A stretch of DNA of 49,700 nt from Neolecta irregularis DAH-3 (Eukaryota; Ascomycota; Neolectomycetes; Neolectales; Neolectaceae): assembly GCA_001929475.1 (NCBI GenBank), contig LXFE01004239.1:206-49905 (forward strand), given 5' to 3'. The position numbers and the translations under genes were made by a program. Positions 44,249 to 49,700 of the stretch are shown here, in pieces. The notes under the pieces were generated by a model. That model did not search any database. It was not told the origin of the DNA and saw only the letters and a list, made by a program, of their open reading frames with translations. Each line of letters begins with the position of its first letter. Position 1 is the first letter of the stretch.

Positions 44249-47200
44249 ATGTCTCTTCGTTCCGGAAAACATATCAGAGAAGCCTCTGAGAAGTCTGAGC
44301 GCAAACGCTTTATGACAGATTTAGATATTTTGAACGATACCTCTCGACTGGTTCCTTTGGGCGTTATCGATACCCATCTCCGACTTCCTGGACCAATGCC
44401 CTTAGCTCCAGATCACTGGATGTGGCTACCACAATGGAGCCTGGATCGCCGGAAAACCATCCTCAAAGTGAAAACTACAGAGGATCACCTTGAATATCTA
44501 TTTTTTCACAATTATGTTCGTCTGACTTGTAAGCCAATTAGGAAGAAGCTCCGCCTCAGGATTTATGCCATACCGCAAGATACCATTGGTTTAAGCAGAG
44601 AAGCACGGCGCAAGGCAACTAGGGAATCTAAAGCAAGCTTCAATCATGTCCTTGAATCTATCGACAACTCCCTGGAAGGATGGCATAACCAATCCGCTCA
44701 CCAACGAAATGTCTGTTTGACCCTTTAGACAGTGATTCAATGCTAGTAGTTCCTGGGTGAAAATATACCGAAAAATCTGTACGACCTCTGGAATAACCTC
44801 GAATCGCCCAGAATATACGATTTGCCGAATATAGATCCTGAAACTAGATACATTCTCAACGGTGTGCTGTCCAATGATGTATATGGACTAGAGACAAATT
44901 TATACGAATACCAAATCCGTTCGAGCTGGAAGATGCTGCAACGAGAATTATCGCCCAAAAGGACCATCGATCCGAGATTGCGTCTACTTCATACTCCAAC
45001 AAAGACTCTATCTTTCAAGAATGAAGATAACGAAATATATCTCTTTCCCCCTTTATTCGACGATACAGTCGGTGGTATCCTTTCTGAGAAGATGGGATTT
45101 GGAAAGACACTCATATGCATTGCGGTTATACTTGCTACATTATATCAAGATAGCAAGATTCCCGGCCATGTCATTCACAAGGAGAAGCCACGGTCAATGC
45201 AAAGCCTCGTTCAGAATTGCATTCAAGTGGTCCAAACCAATTCTGTGACTTGGAGACATATGAGTGATCTTCCGATCACTGGAATAGACTACCTAAAGAC
45301 GCACCCTGCATACTACCATGTCCCTGCTCCCGAAGAACGGAGACGATCACGCGGTTCTGAGGCTAGGATGACGGGGGATGAAGAGAGAGTCTTCCTCTCG
45401 CATGCAACAATTGTGATCAGTCCTGATAATCTTGTCTCGCATTGGCTGAGTGAGATACATAAAGTATGAAGATTCCCAGATTTTTGCTTACTGGAAGCAC
45501 ACGTATGCTGGAGCCTTGGTGTATACTGTCATTGAAGATAAATCGCCCTCAGTTTATGAGCTGTTAGAAATGGATCTTGTCATTATTTCGCATTCAAGAT
45601 TTGCCAAAGAAGAACGACAACATGGTCAATGGACCGGAAAGGTACCTTGTCATTCAGCTCCACTGATAACTAGCCCAGAGTAATATGTGCATGTGACAGA
45701 CCACCTTGTGAATGTAGCGCACACCTGATTCAATACAAATCCCCACTGCTGGAGATTCACTGGAAACGCATTATGATTGACGAAGGACATTCAATGAGCT
45801 CCAAAATTTCAGACGCCTCCCGGCTCTCTCAAAAACTTCGAGTCGACAGAAGATGGTTGATTAGCGGAACAATTACACCTGGTCTCGGTGTCGACCATCC
45901 AGATCATAAATCAGAGAAAGACGATCTTCAAAAATTGGGATTTCTAATTGGTGAATTCCTCCAGCTTTCTCCGTATCATTCGACTTCACTATGGTCAACT
46001 CTATGTCAGGAATATACGCGTGGAATTCTTATCGTTAAAGATATCCTGCAACGAATCGTCATTAGAAACCAGGAAAAAGATCTCGGCGTTCAACTTCCTC
46101 CAATGACACATAAAACCGTTGTTCTCCGCCCAACTAGTCATAACATTACATCTTATAATATCTTTATAGCGCTAATTGCTTCCAACGCAGTTACATCGCA
46201 AAGAACTGATCAGGACTATCTTTTCCATCAGTCGCAGCGCGAGCATTTCAGAAGACTAATTAGTAATCTTTATTCAGCTTCATTTTGGTGGACAGGAACT
46301 CAAATCACGGATCTTGAACAGACGATTAAAATTACCGAGAAGGCTATGGATAATATTCATACGTATAATCCGACAGATCAACTCCTTTTGTTGAAAACAC
46401 TTGATGTGTTGCGTACACCTCTTCAAGATATCGTTTGGAAAGAGTTTTCTAGTAAACACCACCTGGGTATGTAGTACGTCATTAAAATTAATTTATAGGA
46501 TATTACCTTGATAGTATTCCAAAAGAGATTGAATCGCGATGGAAGATTGATCTAGAGCAACAAATTGTATCTGGTGGAAAGGTTCTAGAGCTTCGTAATA
46601 CCGTGTCGAAATTCGCATGGATGGAATCTGAACAACTTTTAGCCAAACTGATTGAAAATGAACAAAATTTTACGAATGCCGAGGAAACATTAAAGTTACA
46701 AAGAGCGTTACGAGTGGAATCGGAACATGTTGAAATCAAGCTAGACGATGACAGTCCTCTCTTGAAAATCTCCGTCAGCAAGACATGTTCCGCAAAACTG
46801 AACTACCTTGTCGAGCAGGTGTTGGAATATAGTACACAAGAGAAGATTATTATTTTTTCCGAGTTTGATGATGTGCTTTATTACACTGCAGGTATGAACC
46901 AGCCAGACGCCAAGATAACGCCGATTAGAAGCATTGGAGATTATTGGTATCAAACATCTCATTTACGCCCGAATGAAGGTCTAGTTGTGTTGTTGATTGA
47001 ATCTTACTGTGAGGGTGACAAGCAAGCACGCCGACTGTCGCGATATCTTTCAACGTTTAATACGAACAATCAAGTGAGGGTGCTGGTAATGGATTTACGC
47101 CTCGCATCACACGGAATTGACATCACCTCTGCGTCGCGCATATATTTCACACATCCCATCTGGAGAAAGGATATCGAAGCACAAGCAATCAGACGAGCAT

Positions 47201-47608
47201 TAAGAATTGGCCAAACTCGGGCGGTAGTAGTGGAAACTTTAGTAATGAGCGGGACTTTTGAAGAACAAATTTTGAAAAGAAGAGGCGAGTTGGAAGGAAA
47301 TGGCAAGAAACATTAACGATCTCGTTAACAAGTCAGTACAGGAGAAGAATTTGGCGAACGATCAATGGATCCGGAATATAATTGAATCTGCGCAATTTAT
47401 CGATTCTGGCATCGCCGAGACGAAAAGTTTCAAGGAGTCTATATTCCTGTTTCGAGGGGGTTTTTATGACCAAGATCTAGATTTGACCATGGACGAAGGA
47501 TTTGACTTTCAACTGGGCAAGAGAATTCAACTGGGCAAGAGAAAGGATAGATTTGAAAAAGACAGAGATTCACCGAAAAAGCAAAAGAATGTTGCATTTG
47601 TAGAATAA
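44249..47608 (+). CDS. SNF2-family DNA-dependent ATPase
   Basis: Eight exons (44249-44710, 44750-45463, 45498-45641, 45674-46466, 46499-46891, 46932-46978, 47014-47302, 47337-47608) give 1037 residues. Motif I is [13 protein letters not shown] (about 260-272), motif [10 protein letters not shown] near 474, motif [12 protein letters not shown], and the C-terminal lobe includes [30 protein letters not shown] and [13 protein letters not shown] (motif VI). A Cys cluster ([15 protein letters not shown]) lies just before the DEGH box. The layout matches a fungal SNF2 subfamily (DEGH rather than DEAH) of unknown biological role, presumably in chromatin or repair. Intron 47303-47336 has a GC donor (GCAAGA). 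Confidence 0.86.
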
Positions 47609-47619
47609 TCTGGAAATCT

Positions 47620-48350
47620 CTAGATAGTGTCTGGACGTCAAAAGGGGTTGCAAACTAGTGTTACCGGTCAACAATTTGTTGAGCTTGTTGATATGACTGG
47701 CGATACTCAAATCGATGGTTCTGTCGCCAATCTCGACGACAAGACCTCCAAGGATATTTTCATTGACCTGGAAATGAGACGATGCAAAGGGTAGCGTACC
47801 TTGTTTTCAAGCTTGAGTTTCTTTCCTTGTCCGACGAGAGACGATTTGGTCAATGCTGTTTCCAGTCGCAACAGTGTCTTTGCATCGAGTGGCTCAAGGT
47901 GAGACTTGAGAGCGGGAGAGCGAGTACCTGAGCACTAGTGACTGTAGCTTCCATTTCTCCGCGGTGGGCTCTCATCAATGCGGCAAAAGCAGCAGCGACG
48001 TCCTTGATGAGGCCGAGTCTGTTGTTTTCCGCCATGACAGTGAGGAGGTTCTTGATGGAGCTGTGTGCGCCTGCGGACTTTGCAAGGACCTCTACGACTG
48101 TAGCCCTGTCCTTTGAGGAGAGTGCTGGGTTTGCGAGGATGGGGTGGAGCTTGTTGTCATTGTGGACGAGGGAGGCGAGGGATGCGAGGGACGAAGCGAC
48201 GGGGTCGAGGCAAGAGGACTTTACAGCGGCGGAGTAGAGTGCGGAGGCATAGGAGCCGTGCGGGCCTGTGAGCGCAAGGGGCGGCGCGGAAGAGGCAGCC
48301 GCGTAGCCTCGCACAGCGGAGCGCAGTGCAAAACGCACCGGGGCGAGCAT
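47620..48350 (-). CDS. atp5: mitochondrial ATP synthase subunit 5 (OSCP)
   Basis: Four exons on the minus strand (47928-48350, 47800-47892, 47665-47767, 47620-47630) give 209 residues. A mitochondrial presequence ([20 protein letters not shown]) precedes the OSCP domain: [27 protein letters not shown], and [20 protein letters not shown] near the end. OSCP joins F1 to the peripheral stalk. The final exon is only 11 nt and gives the terminus LLTDTI; without that splice the frame runs into the SNF2 gene. The upstream ATG at 48428 would add 26 residues but lacks presequence character. Coding GC is much higher than in genes to the left. Confidence 0.93.
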
Positions 48351-48532
48351 AGTCGTGGCGGATAGACAACCCGCCAAAAATCCATTTCTACTTGACCACG
48401 TCCAGGCTACCCATACAGTCTCAACCATCTACAGTAACTCTAGCCGGCCCCATGCCGGGAATTCCTCTAAATTAACTCCGTTCTTGAATTGTATCCATGC
48501 ATTGTAGGCAGCAATCATTGTTCGTAAAGGTG

Positions 48533-49700
48533 TCACCAGCCTCCCGCTGCGGGCTGTGGCCACGAGTAGTTGGCATAGGACGTCCCGTACATGCGGTGCA
48601 GCGGCGCGCCAGCAGGGAGTCCCCATGTCGCAGGGTGATACGCGGGCGGAGCAGACGTCTGTTCCGGGGCTGTCGCTAGGCGCTGTCCAATGGCCCCAGG
48701 GGGTCCTATGGACTGGTTTAGGTTTGACGTGATCCCTGGATTGACTGCGCACATCCAGATTCGGATCTTGAACACTTTGTACAGGTCGCGGACCAGCTCT
48801 CGAAAATCGATTCTTTGCGATGCGTAGTAGAAGAATGTCAATTTTCGGCGATCCCTGGGTGTGAGTATATTGGCGGGTATCAACAAACCATTGGTATTCG
48901 GCATCCAAGACTTCCATTGGCATCAGCCGTTGCAGGACCTTTCCCTGGCAGACGCTCATGGCATGGTTCTCGTCCTGGCTTTTGGAGATGAGCATGTTTA
49001 CCTCGTTAGGCTGGGCCATTCTGTGGATGACTTTAGGGTTGACGAGCGGGTCCGAAGGCGCTGCCGTGAATTCTTGATTCATGGCAGCCAATTGATCGCG
49101 TTGCTGCTGAGCTTTCAGGGCCCTTACTTGGACCATTGTGACGTTGTCACGGACTATTTTTCCGAGATCGCGGCCCCGATCTGCTTCGACGATGACGAGA
49201 TCGCCGGTGCGGAGAACAAGCTGTGATTCTTCGGGGACAAAGAAGACGTCTGTGCGACAGGCCTTGAACTCTACGATGTGGAGCGACTTGTAGGCCGCGC
49301 CGGGAGCAGTCGGGGTAGTTCTGCCGGGGACTGAGCCTGGGGGGCACAATGCGACGATTTCGCGGGCACGGGTGCGGTGGTCGTCTGACGAAAAGTAGCG
49401 ATCGACCTGGGCGGCGGCGATTTTCAGGTCTGAGCGGACATGGTCTGCGGGGTCTGCGGTGCTGGGGGAGGCCGGCTGGGAGGCGGGGGAGGGGCCTCTG
49501 TAGGGGACTTTGTGTTTGATTTCGGGGGTGTGTGAGGGGGTGAAGGCGACGGAGTGGCGGCGCGGGGCGGGGTCGAGGCTGAGGCTGATGGACCGCTCTG
49601 TGAGGGGCGAGGCGGAGGATCTGCGGGGCGCGTAGGGGAAGCGGAAGGCGCGCGAGACGGAGAGCGGGGCTGCTGCGGCTGCGGCGGCGGCGGGGTCGTC
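48533..49700 (-). CDS. PSP1 C-terminal-domain protein, 5' end beyond the window
   Basis: Two exons on the minus strand (48889 to the window edge, and 48533-48854; intron 34 bp); the N-terminus is missing. The visible N-terminal part is Ala/Pro/Ser-rich and disordered. The PSP1 domain follows: SLHIVEFKACRTDVFFVPE, GDLVIVEADRGRDLGKIV, and then the block rebuilt across the intron, DAEYQWDRRKLTFFYYASQR followed by IDFRELVRDLYKVFKIRIWM. The C-terminal tail is Pro/Gly-rich. Yeast Psp1 is a poorly understood, low-complexity protein found as a suppressor of polymerase mutations. This end of the window is GC-rich, with strong third-position C bias. Confidence 0.87.

Noticed and set aside
1-49700. CRISPR arrays, prokaryotic operons, ribosome binding sites or prophage
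   Set aside because: The window is intron-containing eukaryotic nuclear DNA; no regularly spaced repeat array or prokaryotic gene organisation was seen.

Overview
This window is eukaryotic nuclear DNA from a fungus. It carries about 25 recognisable protein-coding genes on both strands. Most contain several very short introns (typically 32-50 bp) with GT/GC donors and AG acceptors. The gene set (Ssd1, Mob2, Leo1, a CFEM protein, GPI-type secreted proteins, a vacuolar Ca2+/H+ exchanger, a DUF1774-like membrane protein) fits Dikarya. The D-arabinitol-type dehydrogenase and the leishmanolysin-like peptidase lean slightly towards Basidiomycota, but phylum cannot be settled from sequence reading alone.

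Layout. 0-6.7 kb: a secreted repeat protein, about 2.9 kb of GC-rich, internally duplicated non-genic sequence, a SnoaL-like protein and a Ser/Gly-rich GPI-type protein. 6.7-16 kb: a housekeeping block with an MGST3-like MAPEG protein, LSM8, MOB2, LEO1 and SSD1. 16.4-20.4 kb: a secreted M8-like metallopeptidase whose start codon abuts a solo LTR, a second LTR-like copy, and a C-rich minisatellite. 20.4-25.2 kb: a tyrosine phosphatase, an arabinitol/sorbitol-type dehydrogenase and dispersed repeats. 25.2-34.2 kb: Ca2+/H+ exchanger, ethanolamine/choline kinase, an LTR-like fragment, methylcrotonoyl-CoA carboxylase beta, an SRA1/Sec31-like small protein, a DUF1774-like membrane protein and RPL15. 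34.4-43.7 kb: UBL-WLM metalloprotease, CFEM protein, sterol-desaturase-type hydroxylase, proteasome alpha-2, a Ras-like/RasGEF fusion and a small putative mitochondrial membrane protein. 43.6-49.7 kb: an RRM protein divergent from a SNF2-family ATPase, then ATP5 (OSCP) and a PSP1-domain protein (cut by the window edge). The last two are clearly richer in GC.

Functional links are limited. There is no biosynthetic or defence cluster. Several genes serve general RNA biology (LSM8, LEO1, SSD1, the RRM protein, RPL15), SSD1 and MOB2 are both associated with the fungal Cbk1/NDR kinase morphogenesis pathway, and four products look secreted or wall-attached. The most notable observations are a 291-bp solo LTR with a perfect 5-bp target duplication that includes the start codon of the metallopeptidase gene, repeated use of GC-AG introns, and relaxed (AAG/GAG) acceptors in ultra-short introns. 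Exon boundaries were inferred by reading frame and family similarity; they have not been tested against RNA.
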